A DNA stretch of 5,586 bases. It comes from an uncultured Selenomonadales bacterium (GTDB taxonomy: Bacteria > Bacillota > Negativicutes > Selenomonadales > Selenomonadaceae). The position numbers were made by a program, and so were the translations under genes. Under the pieces are notes generated by a model. The model made no database searches, had not been told where the DNA came from, and saw only the letters and a list, made by a program, of their open reading frames with translations. Positions 1 through 5,586 of the stretch are shown piece by piece (the first letter of the stretch is position 1; every line of letters starts with the position of its first letter). The DNA lies in the NCBI GenBank assembly GCA_937910665.1, contig CALEPR010000130.1:1-5586 (forward strand), written 5' to 3'.

Positions 1-94
1 AACAGAGTGGCAATGCCGAGAGCTGCCTTCTGAAGTTCTTTCCCCGTGTCCTCAATAAAACTTGACAAGTCTTTACATAACGGAGGTTGACTTG
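1..94. other. Unassigned left edge upstream of murF
   Basis: No plus-strand frame here reads like the end of MurE, the usual upstream neighbour of MurF; the three frames close with stops at 31-33, 56-58 and 63-65. On the minus strand a frame with no stop runs from a possible TTG at 68-66 to the window edge and reads LSSFIEDTGKELQKAALGIA, then TLF. That resembles an amphipathic protein N-terminus. It has no convincing ribosome binding site, and its start would lie only 26 nt from the murF start, leaving little room for promoters. It could be a divergent gene fragment or chance. Confidence 0.25.
82..86 (+). promoter_or_regulatory. murF ribosome binding site
   Basis: GGAGG lies 8 nt before the ATG at 95, an ideal Shine-Dalgarno spacing. 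It selects ATG 95 over the in-frame TTG codons at 62 (upstream of the site) and 92 (only 5 nt after it). Confidence 0.85.
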
Positions 95-1465
95 ATGTAT
101 AAAATTAGTTTGGAAGAAGTTGCCAAAATTGTTGACGCAGAAATTATTTTTGATGGCGATAAAAAAATTTTTTTTCTGCAAGGACTGACGACCGATAGCA
201 GAAAAATTTCTGATGGAGTTTTGTTTGTCGCTCTGAAAGGCGAAAATTTTAATGGCGAAGATTTTGCAGAGGACGCACTCAAAAAAGGTGCGGCGGCAGT
301 TTTGCTCGGCAAGTCGGCGAATACAAAAAATCTTGTCGGCGCAATTTTAAAAGTCGACGACACTTTGACGGCTTATCAGAAACTTGCCTGTCATTGGCGC
401 GAAAAATTTAAAATTCCTGTCGTCTCCATCACAGGCTCGACAGGAAAAACTACCACGAAAGATTTGACGGCGGCGGCTCTCAGTCCTCTTGGCGCGATTC
501 AAAAAACTTCAGCCAACTTTAACAATGAAATTGGTGTGCCTTTGACTTTGCTCGGAATAAATGAAAATCATAAAGCGGCGGTTGTCGAAATTGGAATGCG
601 CGGACTTGGACAGATTGAAAATCTTGCAAAATATGTTCAGCCGACGATCGGAATTGTCACGAATGTAAATGAAACGCACATTGAACTTCTCGGCTCGATA
701 GAAAATATTTCGAAGGCGAAAGGCGAACTTGTCGAGGCAATTCCTGAAGGCGGAACTGTAATTTTAAATGCCGACGATAAAAATGTTGCGGCGATGAAAA
801 AACTTGCAAAGCCCGGCGTAAAAATTTTTACCTACGGCATCGACAATCCTGCGGATCTCACGGCAGATAATATTTTGATTGACGCTTATTCGACAGAATT
901 TAATGTCAAGTACGGCGAAAAAATTTTAAATTTTGAAATTCCGATAATCGGTCGTCATAATGTTTCAAATGCTTTGGCGGCGATTGCGGCAGGTTTGACT
1001 TTGAATTTGTCGTTGGAAGAAATTAGAAATGGTTTTGCAAGTTTGGCGACGACGAAAATGCGTTTTGAAGTTATTCGGCGCGATGGCATTGTCATTGTCA
1101 ACGACGCTTACAACGCCTCTCCTGCATCAATGCGTGCGTCGATTCAAACTGTCGCAGAAATTTATGACGGCAGAAAAATTGCCGTGCTCGGCGATATGTT
1201 GGAGCTTGGAAAAATTTCTGAAAAAGTTCACCGCGACATTGGCGAGGAAGTTGCAAAAAATAATTTCGACATTTTGATAACGATCGGCGAACTTGGAAAA
1301 TTTATTGCGGCGGGTGCGGAAGAAGCAGGTTTAAAAAATATTTTCATGACTTCGACGCATGAAGAAGCCGCGAAAAAAATTATTTCTGTCATGCAGGAAG
1401 GCGACACAATTTTATTCAAAGCGTCGCACGGCATGCACATGGAAAAAATTATTGAGCTGATTTGA
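95..1465 (+). CDS. murF: UDP-N-acetylmuramoyl-tripeptide--D-alanyl-D-alanine ligase (MurF)
   Basis: Cytoplasmic ATP-dependent ligase that adds D-Ala-D-Ala to UDP-MurNAc-tripeptide, the last soluble step of peptidoglycan precursor synthesis. At 456 residues it has the normal MurF length and all three Mur-ligase domains. The N-terminal substrate-binding domain contains TDSRK (33-37) and the FVALKG strand (44-49). The central ATPase domain has the P-loop GSTGKTT (114-120), ANFNNEIGVP (140-149), the metal-site glutamate in VVEIGMRG (E165), TNVNETHIE (189-197), the AKGE lysine (K209) at the position carbamylated in Mur ligases, and NADD (225-228). GRHNVSNALAA (286-296) leads into the C-terminal domain, which carries NDAYNASP (336-343). 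The start is ATG 95 because of the strong GGAGG 8 nt upstream; the longer TTG-initiated reading adds 11 unlikely residues. mraY follows after 19 nt, so the two are probably cotranscribed. No promoter is evident, so transcription probably enters from the left of the window. Confidence 0.97.
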   Translation: MYKISLEEVAKIVDAEIIFDGDKKIFFLQGLTTDSRKISDGVLFVALKGENFNGEDFAEDALKKGAAAVLLGKSANTKNLVGAILKVDDTLTAYQKLACHWREKFKIPVVSITGSTGKTTTKDLTAAALSPLGAIQKTSANFNNEIGVPLTLLGINENHKAAVVEIGMRGLGQIENLAKYVQPTIGIVTNVNETHIELLGSIENISKAKGELVEAIPEGGTVILNADDKNVAAMKKLAKPGVKIFTYGIDNPADLTADNILIDAYSTEFNVKYGEKILNFEIPIIGRHNVSNALAAIAAGLTLNLSLEEIRNGFASLATTKMRFEVIRRDGIVIVNDAYNASPASMRASIQTVAEIYDGRKIAVLGDMLELGKISEKVHRDIGEEVAKNNFDILITIGELGKFIAAGAEEAGLKNIFMTSTHEEAAKKIISVMQEGDTILFKASHGMHMEKIIELI

Positions 1466-1484
1466 GGGAGAGAAATTTTTTAAA

Positions 1485-2459
1485 ATGGTTGAGATTTTAA
1501 CTTCGGCGGCGATTGCGGCGATCTCAGTTTTGATACTTGGTCCGATTGCAATTCCAATTCTGCACAAATTAAAGTTCGGACAGAGCATCAGGACGGAAGG
1601 TCCAAAAAGTCACCAAGCAAAAAGCGGAACGCCGACAATGGGCGGAATTTTTTTAATCGCGGGAATTGTCATCGCTACTTTAATTCGCGCAGAGTGGACG
1701 GCAGAAATTTTGCTTGCGCTGTTCATTTTGATCGGACATTTTGCGCTGGGATTTTTGGACGATTACATTAAAGTCGTCAAGAAAAGAAATTTAGGACTGA
1801 AAGCGCGGCAGAAACTCGCAGGACAAATTTTAATTTCAGTCGTGACAATTTTTATCGCGACGCAGGAACTTGGAATACAGACGACTTTGTGGATACCTGT
1901 CGTCGGTGAAACGATTGACTTGGGAATTTTGTATTATGTCTTGGTTCTGTTCGTGATAGTCGGAGCGTCGAACGCCGTGAATTTGACTGACGGACTGGAC
2001 GGACTTGCGTCGGGAAATATGGCGATTGCGTCGAGTTGTTACGGAGTAATTTGTTTGCTGACAGGTCACGACAATCTTGCAATTTTTTGCGCGGCGATTG
2101 TCGGAGCTTGCATAGGATTTCTAAAATTTAATTTTCATCCCGCAAAAGTTTTCATGGGCGACACAGGATCTCTTGCACTTGGCGGAGCATTTGCGGCGGT
2201 CGGAATTTTGACTCACACAGAACTTTTATTGGTCGTCGTCGGCTTGATTTTTGTCTGTGAGGCTTTGTCTGTAATAATTCAAGTAATTTCATTCCAAACG
2301 ACAGGGAAAAGAGTTTTCAGAATGAGCCCTATTCATCATCATTTTGAACTCGGTGGCTGGAGCGAAATAAAAGTTGTAACAGTTTTCTGGGCAGTCGGTC
2401 TGATTGCCGGAATTATCGGCTTGACGATGTTGACAAATTCTGCGGCGAAAGTTATTTGA
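1485..2459 (+). CDS. mraY: Phospho-N-acetylmuramoyl-pentapeptide-transferase (MraY)
   Basis: Integral membrane enzyme that transfers phospho-MurNAc-pentapeptide from the UDP precursor made by MurF to undecaprenyl phosphate, giving lipid I and releasing UMP. The 324-residue length is typical of Gram-positive-type MraY. Family signatures are complete: GTPTMGG (48-54), the catalytic-site DDYIK (92-96), NLTDGLDGL (166-174), MGDTGSLALGG (224-234) and the SPIHHHFELGGW loop (281-292) with its HHH triad. Hydrophobic segments run through most of the chain, first near 4-26 and last near 298-318, as expected for the ten-helix fold. The ATG is preceded by GAGGGAG at 1464-1470, which overlaps the murF stop and lies a rather long 14 nt away across an A/T tract. 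In many bacteria murD follows; here the next gene is on the opposite strand and ends 8 nt downstream. Confidence 0.97.
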   Translation: MVEILTSAAIAAISVLILGPIAIPILHKLKFGQSIRTEGPKSHQAKSGTPTMGGIFLIAGIVIATLIRAEWTAEILLALFILIGHFALGFLDDYIKVVKKRNLGLKARQKLAGQILISVVTIFIATQELGIQTTLWIPVVGETIDLGILYYVLVLFVIVGASNAVNLTDGLDGLASGNMAIASSCYGVICLLTGHDNLAIFCAAIVGACIGFLKFNFHPAKVFMGDTGSLALGGAFAAVGILTHTELLLVVVGLIFVCEALSVIIQVISFQTTGKRVFRMSPIHHHFELGGWSEIKVVTVFWAVGLIAGIIGLTMLTNSAAKVI

Positions 2460-2473
2460 AAAATTTTTTAAAT
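2454..2473. repeat. AT-rich palindrome across convergent stop codons
   Basis: ATTTGAAAAATTTTTTAAAT pairs with itself along all 20 bp except one G/T (2458/2469). It contains the mraY TGA and the opposing TAA of the HAD gene. It might act as a weak bidirectional termination signal, but it has no GC-rich stem and almost no loop, so terminator function is doubtful. Confidence 0.35.
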
Positions 2474-3271
2474 CAGACCAATTTTTTTCAGGTAAGTATA
2501 AATTCCGCTGTCCTCATTGGAATCAGTGACGGCAGCGGCAATTTTTTTTATTTCTTCCGGCGCATTTCCCATCGCCACGCTTTGAGGAATATATTTTAAC
2601 ATTTCGATGTCGTTGTAATTGTCGCCGAAAGCAATCGCTTCATTTTTTGAAATTCCGTAGTGTTTCAAAAGAATTTCAATTCCCGTCGCCTTTGAAACGC
2701 TTTTGTCCATGACTTCCAGAAGATGCGGAGCAGAGCGCACGACATTTAAATTTGTAAAAATTTTTCCGAGTTCGCTTTCCATTTCCGCACAAGTCGAAGG
2801 CTCGCACCTGACAAAAATTTTGTTCGGAATAATATTTTTGTCAATCAGTTCGGAAAAATTTTCGACTTCGGCGAGAGCGTCGGTATTAAAAATTTCTTTC
2901 TCAATTCTTTCGTCAATATTTTTTACATACCAATGCCGACCGACATAACAACTGACAGAAATATTTTCCCAGCGTTTGGACATTTCCTCCAAAATATTTT
3001 TCGCGTCGAGTGCGGGAATTTTTTGATCGTGAAGAACTTTCTCGTCCTCCGTGAGAACATAAGCTCCGCTGTAACAAATAATCGGCGTGTGAGCCATTCC
3101 AATATTGTCCGTGATGACATAAATTGCTTCCGGCATCCGCGCAGAAACAAAAACAAATTTTAAACCTTTTTCGACGACAGCCTTCGCAGCTTTTTCAGTC
3201 AGCGAAGTCACGCTCTTATCATTCGCAAGAAAAGTTCCGTCAATGTCCGAAAAAATAATTTTCACGCTCAT
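2468..3271 (-). CDS. Cof-type HAD-superfamily (IIB) phosphatase
   Basis: Predicted Mg2+-dependent cytoplasmic phosphatase of the Cof/YbjI/YidA kind, which usually act on sugar phosphates, flavin or other small phosphorylated metabolites; the substrate cannot be read from sequence. All four HAD motifs are present: DIDGT (D9 nucleophile, D11 acid/base), S43 in VFVSARM, K194 in DKSVSKATGI, and GDNYND (D217, D221) followed by IEML. A type IIB cap lies between motifs II and III, roughly residues 80-185. The 267-residue length is typical. The ATG has a clear AAGGGGG site followed by AA and eight T residues. It lies 27 nt downstream of nirJ2 on the same strand with no terminator seen between, so it is probably cotranscribed. 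Whether it has any link to tetrapyrroles or to the adjacent wall genes is unknown; linkage may be incidental. Confidence 0.9.
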   Translation of the reverse strand: MSVKIIFSDIDGTFLANDKSVTSLTEKAAKAVVEKGLKFVFVSARMPEAIYVITDNIGMAHTPIICYSGAYVLTEDEKVLHDQKIPALDAKNILEEMSKRWENISVSCYVGRHWYVKNIDERIEKEIFNTDALAEVENFSELIDKNIIPNKIFVRCEPSTCAEMESELGKIFTNLNVVRSAPHLLEVMDKSVSKATGIEILLKHYGISKNEAIAFGDNYNDIEMLKYIPQSVAMGNAPEEIKKIAAAVTDSNEDSGIYTYLKKIGLI

Positions 3272-3298
3272 AAAAAAAATTCCCCCTTCAGTTCGATT

Positions 3299-4276
3299 TT
3301 AAAATTTGCACCAAGGTTCAGCAGACATAAAATCTCCTTCGTGATAAATTGCCGCCCTTGCCCGACAGCCGCCGCATTTATTTTTGTATTTGCAGCCGCC
3401 GCAATTCCCGTTGTAGTCAAGCGTCCGAAGCGTCTTTAAAATTTTGTTCGACTTCCAAATTTCATCGAAGGGAATTTCGCGAACGTCGCCGAGTTCCATG
3501 TTAAGATAAGCGCAGGGTTGAACTTTGCCGCGAGGACTGATTATGCAATAGCTCAAGCCTGCCAAACAGCCGCGCTTAAATCGCAACTTCATTCCGAGTT
3601 GGTCGGCGATTCTTAAAAATTGCGGGGCGCATGTCGGCTTGAGTTCTATGGAAACTTCCTGTTGCTTGCGCATGATTCGCGTCAAAACTTTTTCGTAACC
3701 TTCGGCGCGCAGAGATTCTTCTTCAATCGTCTTGGCTCTGCCCGTCGGCACAAGGAAGAAAAAATGATGAGCCTTTGCTCCGATTTTTACCGCGAAGTCA
3801 GTCAAGTCTTCAAGCTCATGTTGATTCCAATCCATAACCGTCGTATGAATTTGGAAAGGCAAATCTGCCGCCAGACAATTTTTCATGCCGTCGACTGCTC
3901 CCTGCCACGCACCTTTGAACGACCGAAATTTATCGTGCTTGTCAGCGTCGAGCGAATCCAAAGAAATTCCCATTCCCTTTGCTCCCGCCGCTTTTAAATC
4001 TTTTGCCATCTGCGAAGTTATTAAGGTTCCGTTCGTTCCGAAGACCGCGATTAATTTCAGGCGCGTTGCGTGTTCGACAAGCTCCAAAATGTCGGGGCGC
4101 ATTAAAGGTTCGCCGCCCGAAAAAATCATTATCTTGAAACCTGCGCGGGCAATTTGATTCAAAAGCTCCTTAGCCTCCGCCGTTGAAAGTTCTTCTTGAG
4201 CTTTGCAACCGGCGTCGCGGTAGCAATGTGCGCAATACATGTTGCAGGCGTTCGTCGTGTTCCATGAGACTATCAA
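3299..4276 (-). CDS. nirJ2: NirJ2-type radical SAM/SPASM tetrapyrrole-modifying protein
   Basis: Radical SAM enzyme closely resembling, from memory, the family named 'putative heme d1 biosynthesis radical SAM protein NirJ2', related to AhbD heme b synthase. Such enzymes modify propionate side chains of siroheme-derived porphyrins. The [4Fe-4S]/SAM motif CNMYCAHC (C11, C15, C18) comes unusually early, followed by FSGGEP (52-57), FGTNGT and GISLDS. A C-terminal SPASM-like region carries C237, C244, C255 (in a GX4C context), then CX2CX5CX2C at 292-304 and C323, implying auxiliary Fe-S cluster binding. At 325 residues it appears complete. The start is TTG, supported by GGGAGGG 7 nt upstream; no in-frame ATG precedes the core motif. 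It heads a minus-strand unit with the HAD gene and is divergent from the tetR-nirJ1 pair. Heme d1 versus heme b function is not decidable here; heme b is my preferred inference. Confidence is high for radical SAM/SPASM and moderate for the name. Confidence 0.88.
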   Translation of the reverse strand: MIVSWNTTNACNMYCAHCYRDAGCKAQEELSTAEAKELLNQIARAGFKIMIFSGGEPLMRPDILELVEHATRLKLIAVFGTNGTLITSQMAKDLKAAGAKGMGISLDSLDADKHDKFRSFKGAWQGAVDGMKNCLAADLPFQIHTTVMDWNQHELEDLTDFAVKIGAKAHHFFFLVPTGRAKTIEEESLRAEGYEKVLTRIMRKQQEVSIELKPTCAPQFLRIADQLGMKLRFKRGCLAGLSYCIISPRGKVQPCAYLNMELGDVREIPFDEIWKSNKILKTLRTLDYNGNCGGCKYKNKCGGCRARAAIYHEGDFMSAEPWCKF

Positions 4277-4283
4277 ATTAAAT

Positions 4284-4290
4284 CCCTCCC
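4284..4290 (-). promoter_or_regulatory. nirJ2 ribosome binding site fixing a TTG start
   Basis: On the minus strand GGGAGGG (4290 to 4284) sits 7 nt before TTG at 4276-4274. This is the only initiation codon well placed for the protein, whose radical SAM cysteines begin at residue 11. Confidence 0.75.
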
Positions 4291-4295
4291 GCGCC

Positions 4296-4324
4296 AGTAT
4301 ACTTGCCGCCGAAAAATTTTACAA
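4296..4324 (-). promoter_or_regulatory. Predicted sigma-70-type promoter of nirJ2
   Basis: Minus strand: -35 TTGTAA (4324-4319), a 17-bp spacer, and -10 TATACT (4301-4296). Spacing is ideal and the -10 matches consensus at five of six bases. Transcription would start near 4290-4288, almost on the Shine-Dalgarno sequence, giving a leader of about 13 nt. The -10 lies in the 8-bp palindrome AGTATACT, part of an imperfect 14-bp inverted repeat at 4293-4306. Confidence 0.5.
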
Positions 4325-4364
4325 GCCGAAAAAATGACTCGTTCGATCTTCGGATAAAATAAGT

Positions 4365-4394
4365 TTGAAAAGAGTTGCGCGTTCGTGTTAAACT
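4365..4394 (+). promoter_or_regulatory. Predicted promoter of tetR-nirJ1
   Basis: -35 TTGAAA (4365-4370), 18-bp spacer, -10 TAAACT (4389-4394, four of six consensus bases). The implied start is near 4401, about 38 nt before the tetR ATG. It is the best match I could find by eye in the spacer, but the -10 is weak. Confidence 0.35.
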
Positions 4395-4400
4395 TAAACA
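4386..4400. promoter_or_regulatory. Candidate TetR-family operator
   Basis: TGTTAAACTTAAACA is a 15-bp inverted repeat around C4393 with six of seven base pairs matching (A4390/A4396 is the mismatch). Its size and symmetry suit a TetR-type dimer. It covers the predicted -10 of the tetR promoter, which would give autorepression and control of nirJ1. In AT-rich DNA such a repeat could also occur by chance. Confidence 0.35.
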
Positions 4401-4425
4401 GAAAAATTTGAGGAACGACGATTGC

Positions 4426-4431
4426 GGAGGG
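4426..4431 (+). promoter_or_regulatory. tetR ribosome binding site
   Basis: GGAGGG with GGAGG ending 8 nt before the ATG at 4439, a strong site supporting this start. Confidence 0.8.
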
Positions 4432-4438
4432 CGCGGCA

Positions 4439-5041
4439 ATGGCAGAAAAAATCAGCTTGAGGAAGCGGAAAAAATTTCGGGCGCGGCAAACAATCTTGAA
4501 CGCCGCAGCTCAACAGTTTGAACTTCACGGATTCGCGGCAACGTCAATCGCGGGCATCATGCAGGCGGCGGGCTTGGGCGTCGGGACGTTTTACAATTAC
4601 TTCGCGTCAAAGGAAGAAGTCTTGCTGACGCTGGCGAAAAATCTTCGCGAAAGAGTGGAAAAAAGCATTGCGGCGGCTCGCGAAGTAAATCAAACGTCGT
4701 CGGAGCTTTTGGAGTTGTGTTGCGTTTGCAGTGCAAAGTTAATCGACGAAAATCGATTTATCCTGCCGCTTTTTATCAGTGCAAGCGAACATTCCGATAA
4801 GCCCGAACAAATTCCGCAGAGTTTATCGCCGGGCTTCAGGCAGTTGTTCGAGGAAATAATCCTGCGCGGGCAGGCTTGCGGCGAATTTCGTTCGGACGTG
4901 CCGCCGAACATAATCGCGGAATTGATTCATTCGATTTATCAGACAACGGCGTTCAGCAAGCTGGAAATTTCGTTTCAAGAAAATATCCGTCTCAAGGTGA
5001 AAATTCTTTTGGACGGGATAAGGGAGAAAAATTTTTTATGA
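4439..5041 (+). CDS. TetR/AcrR-family transcriptional regulator
   Basis: Predicted ligand-responsive DNA-binding repressor, 200 residues, the usual TetR-family length. A basic N-terminus (RKRKKFRAR, 8-16) leads into the TetR DNA-binding domain. That domain runs from QTILNAAAQQFELHGF (17-32) through the helix-turn-helix TSIAGIMQAAGLGVGTFYNYF (35-55) to SKEEVLL (57-63), all standard for the family. The remaining helical part, about 70-200, is the variable ligand and dimer domain and gives no recognisable ligand class. Its stop overlaps the nirJ1 start in an ATGA, so translation is probably coupled. It is divergent from nirJ2 and 162 bp away. The arrangement suggests that it controls itself, nirJ1 and perhaps nirJ2, possibly in response to a tetrapyrrole or related signal. 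The ligand is inference only; a general stress or efflux-type regulator placed here by chance remains possible. Confidence 0.9.
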   Translation: MAEKISLRKRKKFRARQTILNAAAQQFELHGFAATSIAGIMQAAGLGVGTFYNYFASKEEVLLTLAKNLRERVEKSIAAAREVNQTSSELLELCCVCSAKLIDENRFILPLFISASEHSDKPEQIPQSLSPGFRQLFEEIILRGQACGEFRSDVPPNIIAELIHSIYQTTAFSKLEISFQENIRLKVKILLDGIREKNFL

Positions 5042-5586
5042 TAAGCGTGACGAAGTTGCTCTTTGCCGATAATTATTTCGGCGACACCTTGCGCTATACC
5101 AAAAATGCGCACAAAATGACTGACGGCGCGGCGGAAGGGATGGGACCTGTCGTCGTGTGGAATTCGACGCGGACTTGCAATTTGAAATGCCGCCATTGTT
5201 ACATGGATTCGGATTCGCGCAAATACAAAGACGAACTTACTGCAGCCGAAGCCAAAAAATTTATCGACGACCTTGCCGAATTCAAAGTTCCCGTGCTTTT
5301 GTTTTCGGGAGGAGAGCCTCTGATTCGCGAGGATTTCTTTGAATTGGCGGCTTATGCGGCGGAAAAAAATATTCGCCCGACGCTTTCGACGAACGGCACT
5401 TTGATAACCCGCGAAGTCGCGCAAGAAATTAAAAATATCGGCGTGGGCTACGTGGGCATTTCTCTTGACGGCTTGCAAGATGTCAACGATAAATTTCGCG
5501 GCGTCAACGGGGCGTTTAACCTTGCAATGCGCGGCATAGAAAATTGCGTGGCGGTCGGTCAACGCGTCGGCTTGCGCTTCACGATT
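5038..5586 (+). CDS. nirJ1: NirJ1-type radical SAM protein, 3' truncated by window edge
   Basis: N-terminal 183 residues of a radical SAM enzyme matching, from memory, 'putative heme d1 biosynthesis radical SAM protein NirJ1', related to AhbC (which removes acetate groups from 12,18-didecarboxysiroheme) and to NirJ. The N-terminus MISVTKLLFADNYFGDTLRY and the MGPVVVWN strand (35-42) precede the cluster motif CNLKCRHC (C47, C51, C54). FSGGEP (89-94), STNGT (117-121) and GISLDG (140-145) follow, so about half of the protein is visible and any C-terminal SPASM cysteines lie outside. The frame stays open to the last base. Start ATG 5038 overlaps the tetR stop (ATGA) and is preceded by AGGGAG at 5021-5026, 11 nt upstream. 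The visible part is clearly paralogous to NirJ2 but carries about 36 extra N-terminal residues. Heme b versus heme d1 role is unresolved. Confidence 0.88.
   Translation, partial: MISVTKLLFADNYFGDTLRYTKNAHKMTDGAAEGMGPVVVWNSTRTCNLKCRHCYMDSDSRKYKDELTAAEAKKFIDDLAEFKVPVLLFSGGEPLIREDFFELAAYAAEKNIRPTLSTNGTLITREVAQEIKNIGVGYVGISLDGLQDVNDKFRGVNGAFNLAMRGIENCVAVGQRVGLRFTI

Larger units (their letters stand above)
4277..4438. promoter_or_regulatory. Divergent nirJ2 / tetR control region
   Basis: A 162-bp spacer between two outward-facing genes. It holds a predicted promoter for each side, candidate inverted repeats over both -10 elements, a direct repeat of GCCGAAAAA (4308-4316 and 4325-4333), and CGTTCG twice (4340-4345 and 4380-4385). 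The assignment as a shared control region comes from the layout; the individual sites are separate entries. Confidence 0.6.

Noticed and set aside
62..67. Perfect -35 hexamer TTGACA before murF
   Set aside because: No acceptable -10 occurs 16-18 bp downstream; the bases there are GGTTGA-like. Treated as chance.
62..94. Upstream TTG start for murF (adds 11 residues)
   Set aside because: The GGAGG at 82-86 lies inside that extension and is perfectly placed for ATG 95.
1836..2082. Minus-strand open frames inside mraY
   Set aside because: Two overlapping frames of low-quality, Arg/Ser/Gln-rich translation opposite conserved mraY signatures.
3620..4157. Plus-strand open frames opposite nirJ2
   Set aside because: Antisense shadows of a conserved coding gene, with no ribosome sites or recognisable protein features.
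4308..4333. GCCGAAAAA direct repeat in the divergent spacer as an operator pair
   Set aside because: Short and built from sequence types common across this DNA; no symmetry or spacing that suggests a binding site.
4975..5562. Long minus-strand open frame (195 codons) at the right end
   Set aside because: It lies opposite nirJ1, whose plus-strand frame has unmistakable radical SAM motifs; the minus translation is basic and motif-free.

Overview
The window looks like chromosomal DNA from a strictly or facultatively anaerobic Firmicute-type bacterium, most likely of the Negativicutes (Selenomonas-like). This rests on my recollection of the protein families, chiefly the NirJ1/NirJ2 radical-SAM pair and the style of the MurF and MraY proteins, together with AT-rich DNA full of A/T tracts alternating with GCGGCG-type stretches. 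No database search was possible, so the taxonomic guess is moderate at best.

Layout. Positions 95-2459 (+) hold two consecutive peptidoglycan genes, murF then mraY, 19 nt apart and evidently one transcript from the division and cell-wall (dcw) cluster. The usual next gene, murD, is absent. Instead the wall genes end tail-to-tail, 8 nt apart, against a minus-strand pair. That pair, read from 4276 down to 2468, is a NirJ2-type radical SAM/SPASM protein followed after 27 nt by a Cof-type HAD phosphatase. A 162-bp divergent intergenic region (4277-4438) separates nirJ2 from a plus-strand TetR-family regulator (4439-5041). The regulator overlaps by ATGA a second radical SAM gene, nirJ1, which runs off the right edge. 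This nirJ1 is a clear open frame of 183 codons without a stop in the window.

How the genes work together. MurF completes UDP-MurNAc-pentapeptide and MraY loads it onto undecaprenyl phosphate to form lipid I. NirJ1 and NirJ2 belong to the radical SAM enzymes that modify siroheme-derived tetrapyrroles (the NirJ/AhbC/AhbD group). In organisms without cytochrome cd1 they most plausibly belong to the siroheme-dependent heme b route. The TetR gene lies between them and is fused to nirJ1 by overlap, so it is a good candidate for a local, tetrapyrrole- or redox-related regulator of both sides. A 15-bp inverted repeat overlaps the predicted -10 of its own promoter. There are no RNA genes, mobile elements, CRISPR arrays or gene-free stretches over 300 bp. 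The first 94 bp hold no assignable gene.
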